From Yersinia rohdei ATCC 43380 (lineage in GTDB: Bacteria; Pseudomonadota; Gammaproteobacteria; Enterobacterales; Enterobacteriaceae), in contig NZ_ACCD01000028.1 in the NCBI RefSeq assembly GCF_000173775.1, forward strand, positions 1-57,151: a DNA stretch of 57,151 nt. The letters run 5' to 3'. A model generated the notes under the pieces. That model searched no databases. It worked only from the letters and a program-made list of their open reading frames with translations, and was not told where the DNA came from. Of the stretch, positions 17,353 to 24,818 are shown one piece after another. Position 1 is the stretch's first letter. Each line of letters starts with the position of its first letter. The position numbers and the translations under genes are program-made.

Positions 17353-17943
17353 ATGAATATAACTGTTAATGATAAAATGGCAATATCAGAGCAAGCTCCG
17401 GTCTCTAACTCAGGCGCGTCAGAGTCTGGGGGGGGTATTAAAGATATTATGTCTTATTTATCCGATGTAATTTTTCAAATGAATGTATTGTTTAAAAAAA
17501 TGCGCAATTTGATGAATACTTATAATCAAAAGCAACAAGAGTTAGGTTGGAAGATACAAGTAAGTTCGATGAGTAATAGACGAGAGGCTATTGATAAAAC
17601 GGCTTCCGGTGCCATTGCTAGTGGCGCTTGCTCTATTATTTCTGGTGTTGTTGGTGGTATTGGTGCTGGGGCCAGTATTGAATTCGGTGATATCGCATCA
17701 CATGCCAGTAATGCGTTTGGGCAATTAAGTACAGGGAGCGGTAAGTTAGTTGAAGGAGATATGGCTCGCAACTCGGACTTACTGCGCATGTCCAGCGATT
17801 TACAAAACAGTGGCGCACAGTCTTATAATAAGAATATCAGTGAGCTTTTCGATAAGACAAATGAAGCCCGGAATAATATGAAAGATTTGGGTAATACTAT
17901 CAATAACATGATAGGCCAAATCGCCATGACTGTGAAACTATGA
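17353..17943 (+). CDS. sseD: SseD-like translocator
   Basis: The 196-residue length equals SseD (195). A Gly/Ala-rich hydrophobic stretch (ASGACSIISGVVGGIGAGAS, about residues 86-105) is flanked by helical segments, as in the minor pore subunits SseD/EspB/YopD. The predicted role is completion of the host-membrane pore with SseC. A run of eight G at codons 26-28 is a potential slippage site. GAGG before ATG 17353 serves as ribosome site. Confidence 0.78.
   Translation: MNITVNDKMAISEQAPVSNSGASESGGGIKDIMSYLSDVIFQMNVLFKKMRNLMNTYNQKQQELGWKIQVSSMSNRREAIDKTASGAIASGACSIISGVVGGIGAGASIEFGDIASHASNAFGQLSTGSGKLVEGDMARNSDLLRMSSDLQNSGAQSYNKNISELFDKTNEARNNMKDLGNTINNMIGQIAMTVKL
17428..17435 (+). repeat. G8 homopolymer near the 5' end of the sseD-like gene
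   Basis: Eight consecutive G encode Gly-Gly-Gly in codons 26-28. Loss or gain of one G would truncate the protein soon after, so this tract is able to switch the translocator off by slippage. A second G8 occurs at the start of the ssaL-like gene. Confidence 0.55.
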
Positions 17944-17946
17944 GAT

Positions 17947-18357
17947 ATGAATACTAATTATCTGAGTGTCACACAATACTTAATCAATAACGGCTATGTG
18001 GTTAACATAGCCTATTTTGAAAATAGTAAGATAGAATTAGGCCATGAGTTTTGCCTTTTCGGTTATCGGATGATTTTTCGTGTCACGGACAGTGAGCTTA
18101 TAATTTGCCACATAGAGTCACTCCATAGTAATGGACTACCTGGCGATTTTTTAAAGCTATTTAATTTTATCTATAGTCTGGGCAAGAGTAGTGCGGAGCT
18201 ATCAATTGTCCGAATGATGATTATTGATAATGTCGCTAATGCTAAATTGCAATTAATACGCAGTCGGATGATTAAAATACTAATAACCAAAGGCGCGTTC
18301 AGCAGGAATATAGAGGGTGATGATTGGCTGCTATTTGATGTGAGTTCTGTTAAATAA
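17947..18357 (+). CDS. sseE: SseE-like protein of unknown role
   Basis: A 136-residue soluble protein at the place and almost exact length of Salmonella SseE (137), between the SseD-like and SscB-like genes. No catalytic motif is visible; SseE itself has no settled function. The start ATG 17947 lies four bases after the sseD stop, with only a weak GAGAT in front, suggesting coupled translation. The call rests on synteny and size. Confidence 0.62.
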   Translation: MNTNYLSVTQYLINNGYVVNIAYFENSKIELGHEFCLFGYRMIFRVTDSELIICHIESLHSNGLPGDFLKLFNFIYSLGKSSAELSIVRMMIIDNVANAKLQLIRSRMIKILITKGAFSRNIEGDDWLLFDVSSVK

Positions 18358-18370
18358 GTTAAGGGATAGC

Positions 18371-18853
18371 ATGGGCGATTATAATCTCAATAATGTGCTG
18401 GCCATTTGCAATAAAATAACTGACTCTTTAAAGAGTAAAGGGATTATTAACCGGCAAAGAGTAAGTGACAATCAAGATATAACCTTACTTGAGGTACAGC
18501 GCAGATATACCCGTGGTTATCAGGCTTGGCTGGTGGATGATTATGTTGCTGCCACGGCAGAATTTACCTGGCTAACACTATACTGCCCATTAGTCCCACA
18601 ATTTCATTTAGCCTTGGCCGGTGCAATGCAAATGCAGCAGGAATTTGCATTGGCGCTAAGTGCTTATGCTTGCGCCCTACTGATAGAGGCACAAGACCCT
18701 GAGCCGGTCTACCAAATGGCGATTTGTTTACTGGCATTGGATAAAGGTGCCGATGCCAGAGAAGCATTACAAACAGCCATTGAAATGAGTTATTTTAGCC
18801 CTGAATATGCACCAACTGCGGAAAAGGCCAGTCAATTGTTAGGCAGAATTTGA
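18371..18853 (+). CDS. sscB: SscB-like TPR chaperone
   Basis: A 160-residue protein with TPR-like helices (YQAWLVDDYVAATAEFTWL; PLVPQFHLALAGAMQMQQEF; EPVYQMAICLLALDKGADAR) typical of class II T3SS chaperones. In SPI-2, SscB escorts the hydrophobic effector SseF. Here the next gene encodes a hydrophobic protein of similar size, its most likely client. AAGGGAT precedes ATG 18371. The gene is longer than SscB (144) by a short N-terminal extension. Confidence 0.8.
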   Translation: MGDYNLNNVLAICNKITDSLKSKGIINRQRVSDNQDITLLEVQRRYTRGYQAWLVDDYVAATAEFTWLTLYCPLVPQFHLALAGAMQMQQEFALALSAYACALLIEAQDPEPVYQMAICLLALDKGADAREALQTAIEMSYFSPEYAPTAEKASQLLGRI

Positions 18854-18898
18854 AACAGACAATAAAGTTTATCTGATCAATATTTAAGGTGGATACCT

Positions 18899-19747
18899 AT
18901 GTGCCAAATAACTAGGAGTCAAAAATTATCCCCCGGACATAGTCTTCCTGTAATAGAATATGAGAAAATAACCATTGGTGAAAAGCCTGAATTAGCTATT
19001 CCCGGTGAATTTATGGTCAATCTTAAAATTAAAAAAACCGAAGAAACCAGGGTGGCTGTTAATAAAATATTGGATGCTCAAGAAAGCGAATTAAATGAAT
19101 TAAAAGGCATCAGAGTTAAGTTGGCCAAAAAACAATTTTTCCTCAATGTGATTGAAGTCGCGGTTTCTCTTGCTTCATTTTCGGTGAGTGTTGCTGTCAG
19201 TATTTGTAGTGGAGGAGTCACAGCACCCATTGCAATAATTACCGGGTTGAACTTGATGTTATCAGTATCTAATCTCGCCTGCGCCTATCATAACTGGAAT
19301 AATGTCAGTAACAATAAAGATGAGCTGGAAATGGGCAGTGATGCCATTCAACAGGCAGTGTTTATCTTGGCAAAACATTGCCAAGCCTCTCACATGAACG
19401 CTAAAAAAATCGCGCGATTCGCTTCATATGTTATTCGTGTGGGGTTGGTGGTTTCTTTAGGTGTAATAGGTGTTGCAATTCAACCTGCCATTCAAAATAG
19501 TGTGTGTTTGCTTGCCAAAAATTACGTGCCAATATTGTCATCAATGCTAAGTATTATTACTAGCGGAGCACTGGGTATTTGGGTTGGCAATCATAATGAT
19601 GAAAAAGAGGCCGCGACAGCAGAGTTAAATACGAATGAAAAAAAAGTTGTCGAGCAAATATCTCAGCTTAATGGTTGCCTGGCAATGTTAACTGAACTGG
19701 ATCGCGAAATAATAGCATCAGGAAGGCCTCACCAGGCGCTAGCATAA
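18899..19747 (+). CDS. Hydrophobic secreted-protein candidate in the SseF/SseG position
   Basis: A 282-residue protein I do not recognise by motif. It has a polar N terminus (about 75 residues), a first long hydrophobic region about residues 82-128, a polar helix, a second hydrophobic region about residues 176-230 and a charged tail. The two-hairpin layout and the place right after an SscB-like chaperone fit SseF/SseG-type effectors of host membranes, but a further translocator is possible. Ribosome site AAGGTGG is strong. No SseG-like second gene follows. Confidence 0.55.
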   Translation: MCQITRSQKLSPGHSLPVIEYEKITIGEKPELAIPGEFMVNLKIKKTEETRVAVNKILDAQESELNELKGIRVKLAKKQFFLNVIEVAVSLASFSVSVAVSICSGGVTAPIAIITGLNLMLSVSNLACAYHNWNNVSNNKDELEMGSDAIQQAVFILAKHCQASHMNAKKIARFASYVIRVGLVVSLGVIGVAIQPAIQNSVCLLAKNYVPILSSMLSIITSGALGIWVGNHNDEKEAATAELNTNEKKVVEQISQLNGCLAMLTELDREIIASGRPHQALA

Positions 19748-19753
19748 GTAGCT

Positions 19754-19771
19754 TTAAGGTTTAAACCGGAT
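19754..19771 (+). promoter_or_regulatory. Weak 7-4-7 repeat upstream of the AraC-type gene
   Basis: TTAAGGT-TTAA-ACCGGAT has each half differing by one base from the AT(A/C)AGGT arm seen at the three stronger boxes. It is followed by a good TATAAT at 19802-19807 and lies 60 bases before ATG 19832. It may link the local regulator to the SsrB-like system. Support is modest. Confidence 0.35.
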
Positions 19772-19831
19772 ATCTCTTTATTGTGTTATTTGCCATTCTT
19801 ATATAATGATTTCGGCACTCAAAGGGATATT

Positions 19832-20539
19832 ATGAAATCAATACAGTTTATTTTGTTTCGGCAGGAGGGAATATTACGTAGTGAAAGGATATGTCACAAT
19901 GTGCCTGCGGGGAGTTTAGTTGTTGCCAATGAGCAGGCTACCGTGTCTTCTTTTTCACAAAGTAATTTCATCTCGATTTTGTGTCATTCCATAGACCTGT
20001 TACCTATATATCAGGACTTGGCCAGTAAAATGGTGCAATCGAATAAGTTTCGTTTGCCACCACAGGTAAATGAGCATTACAAAATATTGCCCACCAGCGA
20101 TGATGTTATTTTAGCTACTGAGAAGTTAATTGATATTGATCGTAACGCATCATTGCGGTTTCTTTATCTTTATTGTTTGGGTGTGGATTCTATTTACTTC
20201 TCTAAGTTATTAGAATCCATTGTTGGCACTAATAACGAATTACTGGAATTTTTTGAGAAGAATCGCCTGAATCCGTGGACTGTTTCACGTTATGCCGATG
20301 AGTTAGGTATTTCACCGCGTAAATTAAATTTTCTGTTTTATGAAAAGTTCGGGATGTCTACCAAACAGTGGCTATTGGATCAACGTCTGAAAAAAGGTTG
20401 TGAGCTGCTGCTATCCACACGATTACGGGTAGCAGATATTGCTATGGAGTGTGGTTTTAGTAATCACGCGCATTTTTCCGATAGTTTTCGTCGTCGTTTT
20501 CAGCAGTGTCCGTCACAAATGCGGTCATTAATGGAATAA
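19832..20539 (+). CDS. AraC-family transcription regulator inside the T3SS cluster
   Basis: The last 95 residues of this 235-residue protein form a two-helix-turn-helix AraC domain: TVSRYADELGISPRKLNFLF and, further on, VADIAMECGFSNHAHFSDSF followed by FRRRFQQCPSQMR, the family signature. The N-terminal part is unlike sugar-binding AraC proteins and resembles the layout of T3SS activators such as MxiE/InvF/ExsA, which are controlled by chaperone contact. The start is ATG 19832 with AAAGGGAT upstream. SPI-2 has no regulator gene at this point, so this is a clear difference from Salmonella. Confidence 0.88.
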   Translation: MKSIQFILFRQEGILRSERICHNVPAGSLVVANEQATVSSFSQSNFISILCHSIDLLPIYQDLASKMVQSNKFRLPPQVNEHYKILPTSDDVILATEKLIDIDRNASLRFLYLYCLGVDSIYFSKLLESIVGTNNELLEFFEKNRLNPWTVSRYADELGISPRKLNFLFYEKFGMSTKQWLLDQRLKKGCELLLSTRLRVADIAMECGFSNHAHFSDSFRRRFQQCPSQMRSLME

Positions 20540-20548
20540 GGGAAACCT

Positions 20549-20764
20549 ATGGATATTAATGGGTTAATTAATGGTCTGACGCAACATATCAATAAGATGG
20601 GGCAGGATTTTCAAAGTCAGATGGCATCCGGTAATCCTTCCGATCCCGAGCACATGTTAAAGATGCAATTCGCTATGCAGCAGTATTCAGCTTATATCAA
20701 TTTTAGTAGTGCATTGATGAAGAATATTAAGGATATGACCAGCGGGATTATTGCCAAAATATGA
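20549..20764 (+). CDS. ssaG: T3SS needle subunit SctF (SsaG-like)
   Basis: A 71-residue protein, exactly the size of SsaG, with the helix-turn-helix hairpin of needle proteins: SNPSDPEHMLKMQFAMQQYS includes the conserved P-(S/D)-x-P turn. Copies stack into the hollow needle. AAGGGAAACCT stands in front of ATG. It starts the ssaG-L run and overlaps ssaH by 4 bases. Confidence 0.88.
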   Translation: MDINGLINGLTQHINKMGQDFQSQMASGNPSDPEHMLKMQFAMQQYSAYINFSSALMKNIKDMTSGIIAKI

Positions 20765-21039
20765 TTTTGCTTACCAGAGAGTGCCGTCAATTAGTGGTTG
20801 AGGCCGCTTTGGCGGGGGTTAACCACAGTTTGCTGGAGGAGTCCCGTAATATTCTCAATGTTCTGCCTCAATTAATTCCGGATACTCAAGTTTGTTTGAT
20901 TTGTGAGGCCATATTGCGGTTCGGACTTAATGAACAAACAGCAGCATTGGCACTGTTGGCAACTTCAACCTCAGAAGAGGCGCAGGCCATGCTGGCGTTA
21001 CTGCAACAAGGGATTTCGTCGGTGGAAATAGAGGGATAA
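20761..21039 (+). CDS. ssaH: Needle-subunit chaperone, SsaH/YscG-like
   Basis: A 92-residue helical protein with TPR-like pairs (LVVEAALAGVNHSLLEESRN; ALALLATSTSEEAQAMLALL) that fits the YscG/PscG/SsaH chaperone group. With the SsaE-like protein, it should cap the needle subunit encoded just upstream; ATG overlaps the ssaG stop. It is slightly longer than SsaH. Confidence 0.72.
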   Translation: MILLTRECRQLVVEAALAGVNHSLLEESRNILNVLPQLIPDTQVCLICEAILRFGLNEQTAALALLATSTSEEAQAMLALLQQGISSVEIEG

Positions 21040-21102
21040 AACCGTAGCTGGGCAAGATAGCGGGCTAACTAAGAGCATTATTTATGAATAAGGGGCTACA
21101 GG

Positions 21103-21357
21103 ATGCAAATTGAGATCGATGCCATTAAGGCCGCGACCAGCCAAATGACGCCGGCTAAACCTGTTGCCGACGCAGAGCAAGTGGCTAAATTTGCTCAGCT
21201 AATGCAACCCGTTGACGCGGCAACAGCCATGATACAACCAGACCTGTTGCTGTCCATGCAGTCCGAATGGATGCAGGCCACATTAGCGATAGATTTAACG
21301 GCTAAAGTTGCAGGCGTGATGGGGCAGAACATCAATAAATTGGTCAACATGCAATGA
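21103..21357 (+). CDS. ssaI: T3SS inner-rod protein SctI (SsaI-like)
   Basis: The 84-residue length matches SsaI (82). The C terminus, LAIDLTAKVAGVMGQNINKLVNMQ, has the amphipathic helix by which inner-rod proteins anchor the needle inside the basal body. It lies between the needle chaperone and the SctJ lipoprotein as in SPI-2. The stop overlaps ssaJ by 4 bases. Confidence 0.82.
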   Translation: MQIEIDAIKAATSQMTPAKPVADAEQVAKFAQLMQPVDAATAMIQPDLLLSMQSEWMQATLAIDLTAKVAGVMGQNINKLVNMQ

Positions 21358-22085
21358 AACATGTGCTGCGCACAATGGCACTCTTACTGTTGGTCATCTC
21401 CCTTTCTGGCTGCGGTATGGCGTTATATAGCGGGCTTTCAGAAGAGGAGGCCAACCAGATGCTGGCGTTGTTGATGTTGCATCAAATCAAGGCGGAGAAA
21501 CAGGCTGAAAAGGGGGGCACGGTTGGGTTAAGTGTCGATAAAAGTCAGTTTATTAATGCGGTAGAGCTGTTGCGCCAGAATGGTTTTCCTCGTCAGAAAT
21601 TTGCTACGGTAGATGAATTATTCCCCTCTAACCAGTTAGTTACGTCACCAGGGCAAGAGCAGGCCAAGATGGTTTATTTGAAAGAGCAACAATTGGAAAG
21701 CATGTTGAGCCATATGGATGGGGTGATTCGCGCCAATGTTTCCATCGCCATGCCCGCGCCCACTGATGGTAAAAACAGTGTGCCTAATGCCGCCTCGGTG
21801 TTTATCAAGTATTCACCCGAGGTCAATTTGCTGAGTTATCAAACCCAAATTAAGAACCTGATCCACGATGGGATCCCCGGCATTAATTACTCACAAATCA
21901 GTGTGGTGATGCAGTCGGCGAATTTTCGTTTCAGTGCCACTACCGCCACGACACAAAGTAGGTCGCAAGCCAGTGTGCAATGGTTATTACGCCATGCCGG
22001 AACCTTGCAGATAGTCTTGGGTTTGTTACTGGCATTGTTAATCGGGTTGTCGACGGCGTGCCTGGTGCGCTATTTACGCCGCTAA
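21354..22085 (+). CDS. ssaJ: T3SS inner-ring lipoprotein SctJ (SsaJ-like)
   Basis: A 243-residue YscJ/FliF-family protein. A lipoprotein signal ends in LSGC with lipidated Cys20. Two ring-building domains follow (ALYSGLSEEEANQMLALL; MDGVIRANVSIAMPAP) and a C-terminal membrane helix (IVLGLLLALLIGLSTACLV) ends near the C terminus. It forms the inner ring together with the SctD protein. Length is near SsaJ (249). Confidence 0.95.
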   Translation: MKHVLRTMALLLLVISLSGCGMALYSGLSEEEANQMLALLMLHQIKAEKQAEKGGTVGLSVDKSQFINAVELLRQNGFPRQKFATVDELFPSNQLVTSPGQEQAKMVYLKEQQLESMLSHMDGVIRANVSIAMPAPTDGKNSVPNAASVFIKYSPEVNLLSYQTQIKNLIHDGIPGINYSQISVVMQSANFRFSATTATTQSRSQASVQWLLRHAGTLQIVLGLLLALLIGLSTACLVRYLRR

Positions 22086-22108
22086 TTCATCAGCTCTAGG
22101 GGGATGGG

Positions 22109-22702
22109 ATGACAATGCCGCTAACCGCCGATATTCGCTATTTGCACCAATTAGCCTGGCAGCCGGCGCAATTTGCTCATCCGCTATGGTTGGCGGCGGC
22201 GGGGGTCAGGGCCGAAAATTACGGCTATGGCCGCAGTCAGGTAGTGGATTCGGTGTTAAACCGTGCGCTGAATCGGTTGCGAAACTTTCCGCCACATTCA
22301 TTGCCCGCAGTATTGAGTCCGCATCAACAATGCCAAATAGTTGGGCCAGAGCGGCTGGCCGCCCGCTGCCTGGCGCTGGGCTTGGTTTATTTGCAGTGTG
22401 ATGATTATTTGCGTCTTCGTGGTTATCGGCAGGCGCTGTCATCATGGTTGAGTGAAGCGGATATCCAGCAACTGATGGGGATGGGCTATCGCGGCCAGCG
22501 CCCGGTGAGGCTGAGCCCAGAGCAACTGCCCGCAGTGGCTTTACAGCTGGGGCATAGTTTGGCGCAGCAAGTTCGTCATCACTGTTTGGTGTGGCGCGCA
22601 ATTTCTATTTCATTACCTCCTCAACCACGGGCATTATTTTTGTCATCGGCGTTAGCTATTGCGGTTGATAGTTGGTTAACCCGGCTGGAGCGTTTGCTGT
22701 GA
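22109..22702 (+). CDS. Putative T3SS cytoplasmic-platform protein SctK-like
   Basis: A 197-residue soluble protein located between SctJ and SctL genes, where YscK/MxiK/OrgA-type proteins and the small uncharacterised gene of SPI-2 reside. It is Leu/Gln/Arg-rich with no catalytic motif. SctK links the sorting-platform pods (SctQ-SctL) to the inner ring; that role is inferred from position. ATG 22109 is preceded by AGGGGG. The stop overlaps the next GTG start (GTGA). Confidence 0.62.
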   Translation: MTMPLTADIRYLHQLAWQPAQFAHPLWLAAAGVRAENYGYGRSQVVDSVLNRALNRLRNFPPHSLPAVLSPHQQCQIVGPERLAARCLALGLVYLQCDDYLRLRGYRQALSSWLSEADIQQLMGMGYRGQRPVRLSPEQLPAVALQLGHSLAQQVRHHCLVWRAISISLPPQPRALFLSSALAIAVDSWLTRLERLL

Positions 22703-23349
22703 ATCTCTTTCATCTTCCAGTAGAAAAGTTTGAATATTCATTACCGGCGGGCAGGGTTATCCCGGCGGCGCAGTTACAGCAAATGGCCCAAAGTCGGGAT
22801 ATTCTTGCTGAAGCAAAGGTGCAGGCGGCTGCAATGCGGCAAGCCACTGAAATTGAGCGAGACGCGCTATTAGCGCAAGCACAGCAACAGGCTGATGACC
22901 TGCTACAGCAAGCTCGCGACACCATAGAAACACAAGTGTTGGCGCAGCATGTGGGTTGGCTGGTGGCGGCTGAGCAATTGGAATCTTCATTGGTTATGCA
23001 GGCCCGCGAGCATATTTTGGTAGCGATTGGGTCGGTGATTACTCATTGGGCTGGCCAACAGTCGGTCAGCCAGATTCTGATTCATCGGATGGGGGCTGAG
23101 GTGGCGAAAATGGCACAGCACAATGGGCTGGTGTTGCGGGTGCATCCGCAGCAATTACCTGCCATCGCCGCTGCCCTTGGGGCGCGAGTGCAGTGTGTGG
23201 CCGATGAAAATATGGCCGAAGATCAGGCGCAATTAGGTTCCCCGATGCTGCAACTCACCCTGTCTCTTCAGCGCCATTTATCGCAACTTATCCTGTGGTT
23301 ACAAGAGTCACCGCCGCAACAGGAGCTCACCCATGATAAATGTCAATAA
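22699..23349 (+). CDS. ssaK: T3SS ATPase stator SctL (SsaK-like)
   Basis: A 216-residue FliH/YscL-type protein. An N-terminal heptad-rich segment (LAEAKVQAAAMRQATEIERD onward through QQQADDLLQQARDTIE) is followed by a globular C-terminal part. It tethers the ATPase SctN to the SctQ pods and regulates it. I place the start at GTG 22699 (VNLFHLPVEKF), with GGAG 8 bases upstream and overlapping the previous stop; no ATG fits. Confidence 0.85.
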   Translation: MNLFHLPVEKFEYSLPAGRVIPAAQLQQMAQSRDILAEAKVQAAAMRQATEIERDALLAQAQQQADDLLQQARDTIETQVLAQHVGWLVAAEQLESSLVMQAREHILVAIGSVITHWAGQQSVSQILIHRMGAEVAKMAQHNGLVLRVHPQQLPAIAAALGARVQCVADENMAEDQAQLGSPMLQLTLSLQRHLSQLILWLQESPPQQELTHDKCQ

Positions 23350-24346
23350 TGTCCCTGAAGCTTTTGCGGTACACGGCACGCCCTTGGGGGGGGCTGCGGC
23401 TCATGGCGAAATAACACCGGCCCATTCAGTGATGGAACTGGCCAGTGTGGCCTTGTCTGAAGTTCGGCAAACTGCACTTGAGGAAACCATGGAAGGGATT
23501 GGGCTTAGCCTTGGTTCCCGGTTGAAAGATCAAAAATCTATTGAAGCTGAAGAGCGCAGCCAGCACCGCCAGCAATTTTTGGTGAAATTAATTGCCCAGA
23601 TATCTAAAACCGCGGACACCCTGCTGCCACGGAGCATCCCGCTGGATCTGGATATTTCCTTGCTTGCCAACAAATTACGTCAAGGGGAATTATCCGTAGG
23701 GCAGCAAATATTGCTGTTGGCGACTTTACTGGCAGACAGCAAAACTAACCCGTTACGCCGCCGCAGTTTGTCGCAATTGCTTGAACCGCTACTGGAAAAT
23801 GACGGCTGGGAAGTTGAATTATTTGGTTTGCTAGAGCTAGGCACCAAAGAAAGCACGGAGCTGGGGGCCGTCAAGCAGCTGTTTGCACAGAGTATTTATC
23901 ACAGCGGAATGTCAGTGGCAGAGTGGTTTACTCAAGTCAGCCGTTGGCCGCAGCGCCAGCAACGAATCCGGGTGCTGATGCGCGCGATGGCCTTTGATTT
24001 AGCCTGCCAGCCCCCGCCTAAGCACGGCGAGCGGCTGGCATCCACACTTTATCAGCTTCGCCGTTTATTGATGTTTTTGGGGCTGGAAGACCATTGTAGC
24101 CGGATGGGAAATGCCTGTGGCGTGGCAGGGGATGTGATTTTAAGTGAAGTGCTGGCGGTGGTCGGCCAACCTTGGTTATTCAGTAACTGGTTACAACCGC
24201 GCATTGAGGCCCTTGTCGGGTTAGATATGGGGGCGCGCCGCAGTTTTATTCGTCGTTTCTATGAGTTATTCAAACTTATGCCAGTGGACTGTTTCAATGA
24301 TCCGGAACAGCAAACACAAATCTTAGAGGTATTGCTGGAAGTCTAA
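23333..24346 (+). CDS. ssaL: T3SS gatekeeper SctW (SsaL-like)
   Basis: A 337-residue protein, almost the SsaL length (338), of the YopN/TyeA/SepL/SsaL family. In SPI-2 SsaL works with SsaM and SpiC to order translocator before effector export. Family-like helical repeats run from about residue 60, for example RSIPLDLDISLLANKLRQGE. It overlaps ssaK by 17 bases. A run of eight G at codons 18-21 could cause slippage. Synteny supports the call strongly. Confidence 0.82.
   Translation: MINVNNVPEAFAVHGTPLGGAAAHGEITPAHSVMELASVALSEVRQTALEETMEGIGLSLGSRLKDQKSIEAEERSQHRQQFLVKLIAQISKTADTLLPRSIPLDLDISLLANKLRQGELSVGQQILLLATLLADSKTNPLRRRSLSQLLEPLLENDGWEVELFGLLELGTKESTELGAVKQLFAQSIYHSGMSVAEWFTQVSRWPQRQQRIRVLMRAMAFDLACQPPPKHGERLASTLYQLRRLLMFLGLEDHCSRMGNACGVAGDVILSEVLAVVGQPWLFSNWLQPRIEALVGLDMGARRSFIRRFYELFKLMPVDCFNDPEQQTQILEVLLEV
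23386..23393 (+). repeat. G8 homopolymer near the 5' end of the ssaL-like gene
   Basis: Eight consecutive G lie about 54 bases into the gatekeeper gene, encoding part of PLGGAA. A one-base change would end translation early. In SPI-2, loss of SsaL shifts the system toward effector export, so slippage here would change secretion behaviour rather than abolish it. Confidence 0.55.
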
Positions 24347-24354
24347 CCCCTTGA

Positions 24355-24372
24355 ATCAGGTCAAGGCCTGAT
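24355..24372 (+). promoter_or_regulatory. 7-4-7 palindrome upstream of ssaM-like gene (candidate SsrB box)
   Basis: ATCAGGT-CAAG-GCCTGAT has 7-base arms matching at six of seven positions around a 4-base spacer. It lies in a 100-base gap that breaks the gene block just before ssaM, where SPI-2 has an operon promoter. A TATTAT-like -10 lies about 22 bases downstream, similar to the spacing at the ssaR site. Confidence 0.62.
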
Positions 24373-24446
24373 AGTGGTTGGGCGGGTGATTCCTTATTAT
24401 TCCCCTTGTAGGCTTATCAATGAGTCATATCAATGGGATACGGGTT

Positions 24447-24818
24447 ATGGAAATGGATTTAGTCGTCACCCGTAACCTACAACTATTTACCCGAATGGCG
24501 GGGTTATCCTACTCCAGCCTGGCACCTCGCATGCAATGGGTAATAGGGCAGCGGCTGGTTTTTCTGGAATGGCGTAATGAGCGGTTGCAGCTGACCTGCG
24601 GTTTGCAACATCGCCATTATCAGCATGAGGATTTATTGCAGCTCCAGCAATGCTGGCAGCTAGAGCGCTTTAATGGTGTCCCACAGCGCATCTATTTATT
24701 GCAACTGGGCATTATGGTCAGTTGCTCTCCTCCGGCCTTCTCGGGGGCTGAGTTTTGGTATCAACTTTATCAGCAGCAATGTGCCTTACTCCGCCGTTTG
24801 CCGGGAGAATACCGATGA
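24447..24818 (+). CDS. ssaM: SsaM-like gatekeeper partner
   Basis: From ATG 24447 the product has 123 residues, near SsaM (122), and the family feel is clear: [20 protein letters not shown] at the start, then [20 protein letters not shown] and [10 protein letters not shown], resembling the SsaM run GIPQRLFLL...MSCSPP. SsaM acts with SsaL and SpiC in the switch from translocators to effectors. An upstream ATG at 24420 would add nine residues but has no better ribosome site. The stop overlaps ssaV by 4 bases. Confidence 0.82.
   Translation: MEMDLVVTRNLQLFTRMAGLSYSSLAPRMQWVIGQRLVFLEWRNERLQLTCGLQHRHYQHEDLLQLQQCWQLERFNGVPQRIYLLQLGIMVSCSPPAFSGAEFWYQLYQQQCALLRRLPGEYR

Noticed and set aside
18884-18901. 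TTAAGGT-GGAT-ACCTATG as another regulatory palindrome
   Set aside because: It overlaps the ribosome site and start codon of the 18899 gene, and the right arm fits poorly; translation explains it.
22206-22601. 131-codon minus-strand frame opposite the sctK-like gene
   Set aside because: Antisense shadow of a Leu/Gln-rich coding frame; no ribosome site and a real T3SS gene on the other strand.
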